NCBI GenBank assembly: GCA_949293415.1
Contig: CASFDK010000028.1
Coordinates: 1-59,778 of the forward strand
From: an uncultured Verrucomicrobiota bacterium
GTDB lineage: Bacteria > Verrucomicrobiota > Verrucomicrobiia > Opitutales > Intestinicryptomonadaceae
Direction of reading: 5' to 3'
Length of the DNA: 59,778 bases
Numbering within the stretch: position 1 is the stretch's first letter; every line of letters begins with the position of its first letter. The notes beneath the pieces were generated by a model. It saw nothing but the letters and a program-made list of their open reading frames with translations. It was not told the origin of the DNA and made no database searches. The translations under genes and the position numbers were made by a program. Shown piece by piece: positions 34,031 through 43,311 of the stretch.

Positions 34031-36424
34031 TCACCTTATGTTTATCTCGTTTTTGCCCGATTTCAGGGGAATTTTTACCCCTTTCCAGTTGAAGTTTCCC
34101 GTTAGATCTTTCGGCAGAATCACCGTGCCGTTTATTTTGCCTTCCGTATTCTTGCGGAACGAAACTTTGATGTCGCCTTTCGGATGCGGAACGGTGCCGT
34201 GGATTTCCCCGAGACCGCCCAAGTTCGGCGATACCGATACCCTCTCGAAACCGTAACCCTCGGGCATAATTCCGCAGACGAGCGAAAGCAGGTGGTAGTT
34301 GGGGCTTGCGCTCCACGCGTGGCAGTCGGAGCGGGTCGGCTCGGGATTTTCTGCGAATGTGCTCAGTCCGATTTTTATCATATCGCGCCACGGCTCGAGT
34401 TGCGAAACGTACAAGTCGCCCATTCCGCATTTGCGCATCGCTTCGGTCAGATAGAATCGATAGTAGAACGTGCACTGTGTAAGCGATTTGTCTTCGATAA
34501 TCTTTTTCATCAGCACGGGCTGTTCCGCCTCGGGAAGCGCGTCGGCGAGAATCGCCAGAATGTTGACGTGCTGGCTCGAGGAAACCGCCCCCTCGAAATC
34601 CGCAAACAAACCGCGTTTTGCGTTCCAACATCTTTGATAAACAGCTTTTACAATTTTCTCATAACGCCGCATATATTCCGACGCCTCTCCGGCGAAGCCG
34701 TAGCGGGTCATAAGTTGCGCCGCTTCGCGCAGGGTCAACGCCAAGTGCAGCGACGTAATCGCCGTTCCCGCGTTTTCGCCCTCGGGCGGTATGCCTCGCC
34801 GCCAACCAGTCGAGTTGTCGCCCTTTGTCGCGGGGTCGGATTCCGACCAGTCGACGAAATTCCAGAACGGCATTTTCGCCTTGAGGATACCCGTGTTCGG
34901 ATCGATTTGCCCGTCGTACCACGCCAGAACGGTGCGGACGCCGCCGAGCATTTCGCGGACGAATTCGGGGTCGTTGCGGAATTTGGCGTAGTCGTTTACC
35001 ATCGAAACCCAGTAGAGGGAGAACGGCGGAATGAACTGCTCTATGCGCGACGGATAGCGCGATTTCGTGATTCCGTGAAATGAACGCGATTGGTTGAACG
35101 CCCTTATCGCCTGACGCACAAGTCGGTCGTCGCCCGAGACGTAGAGCGAAATCAACGCCTGAATGCGCGTATCGCCGACATATTGAAGCTGCTCGTAATA
35201 GGGGCAGTCCATATACGTTTCGGTTGCGCAAAGGCGCGCCGTGCGCCAGCCGACCTCCCAAATTTTGTCTATCGACTTGTCGTCCGATTTGAACGAGCCG
35301 TTCTCCCCGAACGGATACCCCGTGAAGTCGCCGTAGTAGTCTTTGATTACGAGCGGCTCGTCTTTCGTTTCGATGTCCATTCCGACATAGCGGTAGGTTC
35401 TGTACCAGAGGGGCGAGAACGTGCGGTTGTCGCCGCCGTCGAAAACGAATTCGTCGCTCACCGTGAACGCGGGGTTGAAGTCGCGCCCGTCGATGTCGTT
35501 GCGGTTTGCCTTCTGGCGTTTTGCGTCTACGAGGGCTTCGGCGTAGCGCACTTTCATTGTCGCGCCTTTGCCTTTCGAGACCGTCAAAATCGGGTACGCA
35601 TTTGTCAGAATGCCGTTGTCGAGAAGCAGCGTACATTTTGTGTTTGCGGGAACGGTAAATTCGCCTTTGCCCGAAATGAAATCCGGCACTTTTTCCGCGC
35701 CCGAGAACCTGCGGATTTCCCTAAGCCGAACGGTTTTCGATTCCATCTGCGGAAGACCGCTAGGCTTGACAATCCAATGGGTCTCGCCGTAGGGCCCCGC
35801 ATCGTTCTCGTAGGCGGGAATGGAATAGAAATCGCTGCGCCATTTGGAGTCGTCGAAGTCGGGCTGTTCCCAGCCCCAATCGAACTTGCCCGCGTCGATG
35901 CGGTCGCCCTGTCCCACATACCATTTCAGCGCGACAGGCGAATACGCCGCCGAAATCTTCATTTTCCATTTTAGGGGAGTTGCTATTATGTCCTCCGTCT
36001 CAGTTTCGCCGTCGAGGACAAACCCGAGCCTGTGCGAATGCTGCGCAATGGGACGCCTCGGACCGCCGTCCCATACGAGCGCGGCAACGACGTTCTTACC
36101 CGACTTCAGGAACGGCGCGATGTCGAATGTCTCGTAGTTCCAGTTGAGAATATCTCCGCGCGACGGTCCCCTGCCAGCGATTTTCCCGTTTACGTAGAGC
36201 ACGAAACGGTTGTCGGCACTGACTTTTATCCTGAACGATTCGGGCTTTTCCTTAAGCTCGAACGTGCGGCGCAAATGCGCAACTTTGTACTCGGGAACAA
36301 GCGAATCGGCACGGACGATCCATTTTCCCTTCCATTGGCGCAATTCAGAATCGACAATCGACGCACTTGCAACCGCCGAAAAAGCAACCCCAAACGCCAA
36401 AATTTTGACAAGCAATTTATTCAT
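34031..36424 (-). CDS. Exported alpha-L-rhamnosidase (GH78)
   Basis: The start is the ATG at 36424 (MNKLLVKILAFGVAFSAVASA), which opens a signal peptide; an upstream in-frame ATG adds a sequence that looks non-coding. The protein (797 aa) has an N-terminal beta-sandwich region with YVNGKIAGRGPSRGD, and a six-hairpin (alpha/alpha)6 catalytic part. That part carries the ETYMDCPYYEQLQYVGDTR motif holding the acidic residues of GH78. Such enzymes release rhamnose from plant glycans or flavonoid glycosides. It stands alone between two terminators. Confidence 0.92.
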   Translation of the reverse strand: MNKLLVKILAFGVAFSAVASASIVDSELRQWKGKWIVRADSLVPEYKVAHLRRTFELKEKPESFRIKVSADNRFVLYVNGKIAGRGPSRGDILNWNYETFDIAPFLKSGKNVVAALVWDGGPRRPIAQHSHRLGFVLDGETETEDIIATPLKWKMKISAAYSPVALKWYVGQGDRIDAGKFDWGWEQPDFDDSKWRSDFYSIPAYENDAGPYGETHWIVKPSGLPQMESKTVRLREIRRFSGAEKVPDFISGKGEFTVPANTKCTLLLDNGILTNAYPILTVSKGKGATMKVRYAEALVDAKRQKANRNDIDGRDFNPAFTVSDEFVFDGGDNRTFSPLWYRTYRYVGMDIETKDEPLVIKDYYGDFTGYPFGENGSFKSDDKSIDKIWEVGWRTARLCATETYMDCPYYEQLQYVGDTRIQALISLYVSGDDRLVRQAIRAFNQSRSFHGITKSRYPSRIEQFIPPFSLYWVSMVNDYAKFRNDPEFVREMLGGVRTVLAWYDGQIDPNTGILKAKMPFWNFVDWSESDPATKGDNSTGWRRGIPPEGENAGTAITSLHLALTLREAAQLMTRYGFAGEASEYMRRYEKIVKAVYQRCWNAKRGLFADFEGAVSSSQHVNILAILADALPEAEQPVLMKKIIEDKSLTQCTFYYRFYLTEAMRKCGMGDLYVSQLEPWRDMIKIGLSTFAENPEPTRSDCHAWSASPNYHLLSLVCGIMPEGYGFERVSVSPNLGGLGEIHGTVPHPKGDIKVSFRKNTEGKINGTVILPKDLTGNFNWKGVKIPLKSGKNEINIR

Positions 36425-36500
36425 AAAATATAAAACCTTCGGCAAAACATTCCGCCAAAAATCCAAATTTGTCAACATTAAACCGCCCGCAAACGGACAC

Positions 36501-36530
36501 AAAAAAACGCCGCGACAGATTGCCGCGACG
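36501..36530 (-). terminator. Strand-specific terminator of the trp operon
   Basis: On the minus transcript CGTCGCGGC pairs with GTCGCGGCG over nine pairs, two of them G-U, around AATCT, followed by seven Ts. On the plus strand the same places would be A-C mismatches. It lies 27 bases after the trpA stop. Confidence 0.7.
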
Positions 36531-36556
36531 CTCGTCCAGTGTATTTGAAAAGCCTG

Positions 36557-37360
36557 CTAACGCTTCATCGCTCCGGCGAGCGAGGCGACAAACTCCGCCG
36601 CCGCGTCCAACGCCGCTTCTTCGCCCTTTTCGAGACGCGTCTTGAACGCGATGTCTACGAGCCTACTGCCCACAACAACCGCATCGGCGTTCAACGCCGC
36701 CGCGTGCGCCATCTCGGGGTTCGAAATTCCGAAACCCGCAGCAACGGGCAGAACCGAGGCCCTGCGAACCTGCGCCAAGCGTTCGCCGATACCCTCGGGC
36801 AACGCGCCGCGCGCGCCCGTTACGCCCGCAACCGTGACATAATAGAGAAATCCCGAGCCTTTTTTCGAAATCTTTTCGATTCGTTCCGGCGAAGATGTCG
36901 GCGCGGCGAGCGGAATAAACTCTATTCCCTTCGGCGCGGAAACCGAGACGACTTCATCCGCCTCTTCTAGCGGAACGTCCACCACGAGCAGCGAATCTAT
37001 GCCCGCCGCCGCGCATTCGTCGACTGTCTTTTCCGTGCCTAATTTGAAAATGGGGTTAAAGTACGAGAACATCACGAACGGCTTCTCCACGCCTTTCGCG
37101 CGCAGACGCTTCGCCATCGCTATAACCTTCCCGAGCGTCGCGCCGCCGTTGAGGGCCCTGCGGCTCGCCGCCTGTATCGATTTACCGTCCGCCATCGGGT
37201 CGGAAAACGGAACGCCGAGTTCAACGATGTCCGCGCCCGCTGCGCAAATGCGTTCTATCAATTTTTCGGAAAATTCAATTGTAGGGTCTCCGCAACTGAC
37301 AAACGCAACAAGTGCCGCCCTATTTTCCGATTTAAGTTGTTGAAATAATTTGGATGTCAT
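36557..37360 (-). CDS. trpA: Tryptophan synthase alpha chain
   Basis: TrpA splits indole-3-glycerol phosphate to indole and glyceraldehyde 3-phosphate, then passes indole through a tunnel to TrpB. The catalytic acids are E47 (ADIVELGVPFSDP) and D58 (MADG). The phosphate-binding GFGIS loop near 220 is present. The length of 267 residues is normal. It is the last gene of the trp operon, 11 bases after trpB. Confidence 0.97.
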   Translation of the reverse strand: MTSKLFQQLKSENRAALVAFVSCGDPTIEFSEKLIERICAAGADIVELGVPFSDPMADGKSIQAASRRALNGGATLGKVIAMAKRLRAKGVEKPFVMFSYFNPIFKLGTEKTVDECAAAGIDSLLVVDVPLEEADEVVSVSAPKGIEFIPLAAPTSSPERIEKISKKGSGFLYYVTVAGVTGARGALPEGIGERLAQVRRASVLPVAAGFGISNPEMAHAAALNADAVVVGSRLVDIAFKTRLEKGEEAALDAAAEFVASLAGAMKR

Positions 37361-37371
37361 ATGAGAAAATC

Positions 37372-38574
37372 CTATTTTCTGTTATTCAGATATTCGATTA
37401 CCGAAGCCATATCCTTGTCGCCGCGCCCCGAGAGGGAAACGACAATGATGTCGTCCTTCGAAAGCTCGCGGGCGTTGCGCATTGCAAGCGCGACGGCGTG
37501 CGAACTTTCGAGCGCGGGAATGATGCCCTCGTAACGGCAGAGGGCTTGGAAACCTTCGATTGCCGCTTGGTCGTCAATCGGTACATACGTCGCGCGCCCG
37601 CTCGTTTTCAGATAAGAGTGCTCGGGTCCGACTCCGGGGTAGTCAAGCCCCGCCGAAACCGAATGTGTGTCGAGAATCTGTCCAAAGTCGTCCTGCAAAA
37701 GATAGGTTTTGTTGCCGTGCAGAACGCCGACAGTTCCCGCCGCAAGACTCGCCGCGTGCCTGCCCGTCTCGATTCCGTCGCCCGCAGCCTCCGCGCCGAA
37801 AAGCGCAACCGACGGCTCTTCGATGAACGGCGCGAACATCCCTATTGCGTTGCTGCCGCCGCCTACGCACGCGACAACCTGAGCGGGAAGTCTGCCGAAT
37901 TTTTCGAGCATCTGCGCTTTCGTCTCGCGCCCGATAATCGCCTGAAACTCCTTTACCATCGTCGGATACGGGTGCGGACCCGCCGCAGTGCCGATAACGT
38001 AGAACGTGTCGTCAACGGTCGCAACCCAGTTGCGAAGAGCCTCGTTCATTGCGTCCTTTAGCGTAGCCGTGCCGTGTTCTACCTCGACGGCGTTGAGCTT
38101 TGCGCCGAGCATTTTCATTCTGCCGACATTCTGCGCCTGCCTGCGCACGTCCTCCGCGCCCATAAAAACTTCGCATTCCATTCCGAAGAGCGCGGCGACG
38201 GTTGCGGTCGCCACGCCGTGCATGCCCGCGCCCGTTTCGGCGATTAGCCTGCGCTTGCCCATTCTGCGGGCGAGCAGAACCTGTCCGACCGTGTTGTTTA
38301 CCTTGTGCGCGCCCGTGTGATTGAGGTCTTCGCGCTTGAGCAGAATGCGCGCGCCGCCGCAGTGCTCGGTGAGGCGTTTTGCATAGTAAAGCGGCGATGG
38401 TCTCCCAACATAGTCCTTTAAAATGGCGGCGTACTCCGACTGAAATGCGGGGTCGTCGACGGCTTTGAAGAACTCGGTTTCAAGCTCTTTGAGTGCGCTC
38501 ATCAGAGTTTCGGCAACGTACTGTCCGCCGAATTCTCCGAACTTTCCGTCTTTATTATATTCGGGTATTTTCAT
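37372..38574 (-). CDS. trpB: Tryptophan synthase beta chain
   Basis: This PLP enzyme joins indole and serine to tryptophan. The PLP lysine is K91 in [10 protein letters not shown]. The [13 protein letters not shown] segment that binds PLP phosphate and substrate is present, as is the [10 protein letters not shown] phosphate loop. It is the standard TrpB1 type (400 aa). It overlaps the end of trpF by 4 bases (ATGA). Confidence 0.97.
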   Translation of the reverse strand: MKIPEYNKDGKFGEFGGQYVAETLMSALKELETEFFKAVDDPAFQSEYAAILKDYVGRPSPLYYAKRLTEHCGGARILLKREDLNHTGAHKVNNTVGQVLLARRMGKRRLIAETGAGMHGVATATVAALFGMECEVFMGAEDVRRQAQNVGRMKMLGAKLNAVEVEHGTATLKDAMNEALRNWVATVDDTFYVIGTAAGPHPYPTMVKEFQAIIGRETKAQMLEKFGRLPAQVVACVGGGSNAIGMFAPFIEEPSVALFGAEAAGDGIETGRHAASLAAGTVGVLHGNKTYLLQDDFGQILDTHSVSAGLDYPGVGPEHSYLKTSGRATYVPIDDQAAIEGFQALCRYEGIIPALESSHAVALAMRNARELSKDDIIVVSLSGRGDKDMASVIEYLNNRK

Positions 38575-39185
38575 TTTGATTTTAATTGTTTTAAATATTT
38601 TGAAATCAACGCGGTATCCTTTTTGCGCGGGTTGATTTCCACCGCGCTGTTCATATCGAGCCCGTAAGGTTCGACTTTATCGGCGGCCTCGAGCGCGTTT
38701 TCGAACGAGATTCCGCCCGCCAAAAAGCAGTCTCGGCGCGCCGCAAGGAGCGCGGCAAGCCGCCAGTCGGCGCGCACCCCCGTGCCCCCGCGCAACTTTC
38801 CGCGCGAGGAGTCTATCACGAGTTTGCCGCAGGGAAATTCCGCCGCCATTTCGACGTCGGCTTCCGACGAAAGCCAGACCGCCTTCCAGAGTTCCGCGCC
38901 CAAGCCGCGCAGACTTTCCAAATACCGCACGTCTTCGTTGCCGTGAAGCTGAACGGCAGCCAAGCCGTATTCCTCCGCCGTGCGCCGCACAAAATCTGCG
39001 GGCGAATCGACGAACACCCCGACGAGCTTCGCCGAAAGCCCCGCCGACGCCACCGCGCGGGTTGCGGATGCGTCGATACGGCGCGGGCTTTTTTCGGCGA
39101 AGATAAGCCCGATGTAGTCCGCGCCCGCAGCCGAGATTTCGGTTGCGTCTCCGAGATTCGAAACTCCGCAGATTTTGATTTTCAT
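38571..39185 (-). CDS. trpF: Phosphoribosylanthranilate isomerase
   Basis: TrpF performs the Amadori rearrangement of PRA to CdRP. The catalytic cysteine is C7 (KIKICGVSN). The general acid Asp lies in LVIDSSRGK. The C-terminal loop reads [13 protein letters not shown], where SSGVE..PG.KD is usual, so the Pro-Gly turn is replaced by Pro-Arg. The 204-aa length is normal. It overlaps both neighbours by 4 bases. Confidence 0.93.
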   Translation of the reverse strand: MKIKICGVSNLGDATEISAAGADYIGLIFAEKSPRRIDASATRAVASAGLSAKLVGVFVDSPADFVRRTAEEYGLAAVQLHGNEDVRYLESLRGLGAELWKAVWLSSEADVEMAAEFPCGKLVIDSSRGKLRGGTGVRADWRLAALLAARRDCFLAGGISFENALEAADKVEPYGLDMNSAVEINPRKKDTALISKYLKQLKSK

Positions 39186-39970
39186 TTTGCCCCCAACAGT
39201 TTTTCCAGCTCGTCCGCAGGCGAATTCGACGCCATCAAAAGCGTGCCCACAAGCGCGGCGTCCGCGCCCGCATCGGTAGCCCGCAAAAGCGTTTCGCGCG
39301 AATTTACCCCGCTTTCGGCGACTTTCACAACGCCGTCCGGAATGAGTTTCAGAAGCCGCTCTGCCGTGGAAAAATCCAGTCCGAACGTACGCAGATTGCG
39401 GCAGTTCACCCCTGCGATGTCCGCGCCGTTTTCGAGAACGGTTTCAAGCTCCCGCTCGTCGTGCGCCTCGGCGAGAACGTCAAGTTCCAGACTTTTCGCA
39501 AACGCAAACAGCTCGGCGAAGCGTTCGGGCGAAAGCATTTTCGCAATCAGCAAAACCGCCGACGCGCCTATTGCCCGCGCCTGCGCAATCTGGTATTGGT
39601 CGTAGATGAAATCCTTGCGCAAAAGCGGAATCCCAACGCACTTTGCCGCGTCTTCGAGATATTCCGTAGAACCGAGAAAATAGTTGCGCTCGGTCAGAAC
39701 CGACAATGCCGACGCGCCCGCGCCCTCGAGCGCAACGCACAACTCCGACGGCCGAAAATCGGCGCGGATTATTCCCGCCGATGGCGACGCCTTTTTCATT
39801 TCGGCGATTATCGCGGGATTGCCGTTTTTGCGCCGAAGTGCCGCCATGAACGAAGCGCGCTTGGGCGCGGCTTTCGCGCGTTCGAGCATTTCGCCGAACG
39901 GCACCGCCGCCTTTTGCGCCTCGAGTTCGGCGCGGCTGCGTTCGCAGATTGTCTCCAAGATGTCGCTCAT
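39182..39970 (-). CDS. trpC: Indole-3-glycerol phosphate synthase
   Basis: TrpC closes the ring of CdRP to indole-3-glycerol phosphate. The start is the ATG at 39970, set by a 4-base overlap with the trpD stop; longer frames run into trpD. Signatures are IIAEMKKASPSAGIIRADF, LRKDFIYDQYQI and VNCRNLRTFGLDF. The length is 262 aa. It is not fused to trpF. Confidence 0.96.
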   Translation of the reverse strand: MSDILETICERSRAELEAQKAAVPFGEMLERAKAAPKRASFMAALRRKNGNPAIIAEMKKASPSAGIIRADFRPSELCVALEGAGASALSVLTERNYFLGSTEYLEDAAKCVGIPLLRKDFIYDQYQIAQARAIGASAVLLIAKMLSPERFAELFAFAKSLELDVLAEAHDERELETVLENGADIAGVNCRNLRTFGLDFSTAERLLKLIPDGVVKVAESGVNSRETLLRATDAGADAALVGTLLMASNSPADELEKLLGAK

Positions 39971-40989
39971 TGCCGTGAAAATTCTACGAGAGTTTCGAGT
40001 TTGCCGCGCGCCGCGCCCGAGTCGAGCGAGTCCTGCGCAAGTTCGAAAGCCGAAGCGAAATCCGCGCTTCCGCCGCCGGCCAGTATCCCCGCCGCCGCGT
40101 TCAGCAGGCAGGCGTTGCGCGCGCCGCCTTTGATTTTTCCGTCGAGAATTCCGCGCGTTATCCGCGCGTTCTCGGGCGCGTCGCCGCCGCGCAATTCGTA
40201 GATGTCGGCAAGTTCGGGGATGTATTTTAGCGGGTTGAATTCGTATGTCTTCACGAAGCCGTTTTTCAACTCGCTTACTTTCGTCGGAGCGCATGCGGAA
40301 ATTTCGTCAAGCCCGTCGCCGCCGTGGACGACGAACGCCCTGTGTCCGCCGAGCCGCTTGAGGCACTCGGCGACAAATTCGGTCATCGATGCGGAAAACA
40401 CGCCAACGACCTGCCCCGTCGCGCCCGCGGGATTGACGAGCGGCCCGAGCAAATTGAAAATCGTCCTAAAGCCAAGCAGCTTGCGGACGGGCGCGGCAAA
40501 GCGCATAGCGGGGTGCATTTTCGGCGCGAACAAAAACGCTATTCCGTGCTCCTGCAAACAGTGCTCCATCACTTCAGGATGGACATCGAGGTTGAAGCCG
40601 AGCGCGGCGAGAACGTCGCCCGAGCCGCATTTGCTCGCCGCCGCCCTGTTGCCGTGCTTAGCCACGGGAACGCCCGCGCCCGAAACGATGAACGCCGAAG
40701 TTGTCGAAATATTGAACGTGTTCATTCCGTCGCCGCCCGTGCCGCAAGTGTCTATCGGCGGACGCGCGCCGGCATTGACAAACGCCGCCTTTTTGCGCAT
40801 TGCCGAAGCCGCGCCCACAACTTCGTCGACCGTCTCGCCCTTCATCTTTAGAGCCGCAAGAAACGCTGCAAGGACCGTCGCGTCGACCTTGCCGTCCATA
40901 ATTTCGTCGAAGACAGCCCTGCTCTCGTCGAACGAAAGGTTCGCACGCAAGTCGGCAATCTTTTTCAGTGCTTCGGAAGTCGCGATCAT
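39967..40989 (-). CDS. trpD: Anthranilate phosphoribosyltransferase
   Basis: TrpD transfers phosphoribose from PRPP to anthranilate. The PRPP-binding motif DTCGTGGDGMNTFNIST is present, as are KHGNRAAASKCGSGDVLAALG and the VVHGGDGLDE loop. The length is 340 aa. It is a separate protein, not fused to trpG. It overlaps trpG and trpC by 4 bases each. Confidence 0.97.
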   Translation of the reverse strand: MIATSEALKKIADLRANLSFDESRAVFDEIMDGKVDATVLAAFLAALKMKGETVDEVVGAASAMRKKAAFVNAGARPPIDTCGTGGDGMNTFNISTTSAFIVSGAGVPVAKHGNRAAASKCGSGDVLAALGFNLDVHPEVMEHCLQEHGIAFLFAPKMHPAMRFAAPVRKLLGFRTIFNLLGPLVNPAGATGQVVGVFSASMTEFVAECLKRLGGHRAFVVHGGDGLDEISACAPTKVSELKNGFVKTYEFNPLKYIPELADIYELRGGDAPENARITRGILDGKIKGGARNACLLNAAAGILAGGGSADFASAFELAQDSLDSGAARGKLETLVEFSRQ

Positions 40990-41561
40990 TTTGCGTCCGC
41001 CTCTTCGAGAAAGTTGGCGAGCAACCGCTTGCCGCCGTAGGTTAGAATCGATTCGGGATGGAACTGCACGCCCTCAATCAGATACTGTTTGTGGCGGATG
41101 CCCATAATTTCGCCGTCCTCGGCGGTCGCGCTGACCTCGAGACAGTCGGGAAGCGTGGCGCGTTCGACAGCCAGCGAGTGGTAGCGCACAACCGACATCG
41201 GCGAGGCAATCCCCTTGAAGCAGCCTTTGCCGTCGTGGTCGATTTTGCTGATTTTGCCGTGCATCGTGCGCATCGCCCTGACGATGTTGCCGCCGAACGC
41301 GTAGCCGATTGACTGCATCCCCAAGCACACGCCGAACATCGGGATTCTACCCGCGAATTTTCGGATGAACTCCACACACACGCCCGCGTTTTTCGGCGAG
41401 CTCGGTCCGGGGGAGATTATCGCGGCGGCCGCGCCCAAGCCGAAGAGTTCGTCGGCGGTCATCGCGTCGTTCCTGACAACCTCCACGTCCGCGCCCAGAG
41501 TTTGCAGATAGTGCGAAAGGTTGTATGTGAAAGAATCGTAATTGTCGATAAGCAGTATCAT
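40986..41561 (-). CDS. trpG: Anthranilate synthase component II (glutamine amidotransferase)
   Basis: TrpG supplies ammonia from glutamine to TrpE. The nucleophile is C79 in FGVCLGMQSIGYAFGG. The His-Glu pair lies in GVQFHPESI. The opening MILLIDNYDSFTYNL is characteristic. The length is 191 aa. The same subunit may also serve 4-amino-4-deoxychorismate synthase, as in many bacteria; no pabB is in this window. Confidence 0.96.
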   Translation of the reverse strand: MILLIDNYDSFTYNLSHYLQTLGADVEVVRNDAMTADELFGLGAAAAIISPGPSSPKNAGVCVEFIRKFAGRIPMFGVCLGMQSIGYAFGGNIVRAMRTMHGKISKIDHDGKGCFKGIASPMSVVRYHSLAVERATLPDCLEVSATAEDGEIMGIRHKQYLIEGVQFHPESILTYGGKRLLANFLEEADAK

Positions 41562-41564
41562 TTT

Positions 41565-43073
41565 CTATTTCCTTCCAAGTTCGGCTACGTCGATCGATTC
41601 GAGATTGTGCGCCGCCTCGATTGCCCTTGCAACGGCGCGCGCCTTCATGCGGGTCTCCTCGTATTCGGATTCGGCGTTCGAGTCGTAGACAATGCCCGCG
41701 CCCGCCTGCACCGACGTTATGCCGTCGCAAATTTGGAGAGTTCTGATTGTAATCGCCAAGTCCATATTGCCGTCGTAGCCGATGTATCCGACCGCCCCGC
41801 CGTAGCAGCCCCTGCGCTCGGGCTCGAGCTCGTTGATAATCTGCATCGCGCGGATTTTAGGCGCGCCCGAAAGAGTGCCCGCGGGGAAGGCGGCGGCGAG
41901 AGCGTCGAACGCGTCCACTCCCTTTTTGACCTCGCCCGAAACGTCGGAGACAAGGTGCATGACGTGCGAATACCTTTCGACCGTCATAAAGTCGCCTACC
42001 TGCACACTGCCCGCCTCGCAGAAACGCGAGAGGTCGTTGCGCCCCAAGTCGACAAGCATAAGGTGCTCGGCGCGTTCCTTTTCGTTCGAGAGAAGCTCGT
42101 CGGCAAGCTTGATGTCCTCGTTTTCGTCCGAGCCCCTGCGGCGCGTGCCCGCAATCGGTCGGACGTGTGCCCTGCCGTCGCAGAAGCGCAGAAGCGTTTC
42201 GGGCGAAGAACCCACGAGATATTTTTCGCCCATTTTCAGGCAGAACATATACGGCGACGGATTTATGAGCCTCAACGCGCGGTATGCTGCAATCGGGTCG
42301 ATGGGCGCGTTCGTCGAGAAACGCTGCGACGGCACAACCTGAATGATTTCGCCCTGTCTTATATACTCCTTCGCCTTTTCGACCATCCCGCAGAAGTCGT
42401 CGTGCGACATATTCGACTTCAGCCTGATTTCGCCGATATTCTGCGCCGTCAGTTGGCGGCGGCGCGGCGACTTGTAGATTTCGGACATCTTCTCCACCCT
42501 AGCGCAGGCGTCTTTGTAGGCGGCTTCGGGCGAATCGAATTGGTCGATATTGGCGCAAGCCACGATTTTCGCGGTGTGGCGCAGATTGTCGAATATTATG
42601 ATGTCGTCGTAGATGCCGAAAAACGCGTCGTCGAACTTGCGTTCGCCCTTTGGCTCGGGCAGGCGTTCGAAGAGGTTTACGCACTCGTAGCCGAAGTAGC
42701 CGACAGCTCCGCCGAAGAAGCGCGGAAGCGTGGCGAGCTTGGCGGGTTTGCGCGATGCGAGGTAGTCGCGGAGCGGCGCAAGCGGGTCGAGCCCCTTTTC
42801 GGAGGTCGATTCAACCGTCCCGCCGTCGGCGAAGACTAACTTCGACTTTTTGCCGACAAGCGAGAAAGTCGCGCGCGGCGCAAAGCCTATGAAAGAATAG
42901 CGACCCCAGTTGTCGACGTTTTCCGCGCTTTCGAAGAGAAAGCAGTTTTCAAGCCCGTCGAGCTTGGTGAAGACCGAAACGGGAGTTTCCAAGTCGGCGA
43001 GCAATTCCGAATATACGGGTATTACGTTCGATTCCGAAGCGTACTTTTTGAATTGTTCAAGTGTAGGTGTCAT
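41565..43073 (-). CDS. trpE: Anthranilate synthase component I
   Basis: TrpE converts chorismate and ammonia to anthranilate. The start is the ATG at 43073 (MTPTLEQFKKYA), which follows the attenuator directly. The tryptophan feedback site LFESAEN...GRYS is near residue 45, so allosteric inhibition is expected in addition to attenuation. The catalytic chorismate-binding core holds IQVVPSQRF, PSPYMF and GTRRRGSDENED. The length is 502 aa. trpG follows after 3 bases. Confidence 0.96.
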   Translation of the reverse strand: MTPTLEQFKKYASESNVIPVYSELLADLETPVSVFTKLDGLENCFLFESAENVDNWGRYSFIGFAPRATFSLVGKKSKLVFADGGTVESTSEKGLDPLAPLRDYLASRKPAKLATLPRFFGGAVGYFGYECVNLFERLPEPKGERKFDDAFFGIYDDIIIFDNLRHTAKIVACANIDQFDSPEAAYKDACARVEKMSEIYKSPRRRQLTAQNIGEIRLKSNMSHDDFCGMVEKAKEYIRQGEIIQVVPSQRFSTNAPIDPIAAYRALRLINPSPYMFCLKMGEKYLVGSSPETLLRFCDGRAHVRPIAGTRRRGSDENEDIKLADELLSNEKERAEHLMLVDLGRNDLSRFCEAGSVQVGDFMTVERYSHVMHLVSDVSGEVKKGVDAFDALAAAFPAGTLSGAPKIRAMQIINELEPERRGCYGGAVGYIGYDGNMDLAITIRTLQICDGITSVQAGAGIVYDSNAESEYEETRMKARAVARAIEAAHNLESIDVAELGRK

Positions 43074-43085
43074 TTTGTTGAGCGC

Positions 43086-43116
43086 AAAAAAAAAGCGGCC
43101 CAGACAAAAGGCCGCC
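43086..43116 (-). terminator. Attenuator terminator in the trp leader
   Basis: In the minus transcript GCGGCC and GGCCGC pair around TTTTGTCTG and are followed by nine Ts. It lies between the leader peptide and trpE, so it would stop transcription before the structural genes. Confidence 0.9.
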
Positions 43117-43152
43117 AAAAGTTTAAACCGTTTTTAAACTCTATGCGACCTT
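43108..43152 (-). promoter_or_regulatory. Antiterminator pairing of the trp leader
   Basis: AAGGTCGC (43145-43152, the last sense codons of the leader) can pair over 8 bp, one G-U, with GCGGCCTT (43108-43115), the 5' arm of the terminator. Between them is a separate hairpin, AGTTTAAA/TTTAAACT at 43120-43140, which would be held as an internal stem. A ribosome stalled at the Trp codons leaves AAGGTCGC free, so the antiterminator forms; a ribosome that reaches the stop covers it. Confidence 0.75.
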
Positions 43153-43176
43153 ACGACTGAACCACCAATTCTGCAT
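43141..43176 (-). CDS. trpL: trp operon leader peptide (11 aa)
   Basis: The minus strand reads MQNWWFSRKVA followed by TAG. Two adjacent Trp codons (4 and 5) in an 11-codon frame just before an intrinsic terminator and trpE are the hallmark of a tryptophan attenuation leader. Translation rate over these codons reports charged tRNA-Trp. The ribosome binding site is weak (AAAAAACTA before the ATG). Confidence 0.88.
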   Translation of the reverse strand: MQNWWFSRKVA

Positions 43177-43222
43177 TAGTTTTTTGAAATATGGATAACG
43201 ATGCTTTACTCTACGATTATTC

Positions 43223-43228
43223 TGTCAA
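43223..43228 (-). promoter_or_regulatory. -35 box of the trp promoter
   Basis: A perfect TTGACA lies about 47 bases before the trpL ATG on the minus strand. A clear -10 box at the standard 16-18 base spacing is not visible, so an activator or a diverged -10 is possible. Confidence 0.4.
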
Positions 43229-43311
43229 GCCTTTTTTTCGCCGTTTCGAAAAAAATTTGCTTGCTGGAGGGCGGAAGATTCGGATGATGTTTCCCGAACA
43301 AAGGTTGTATT

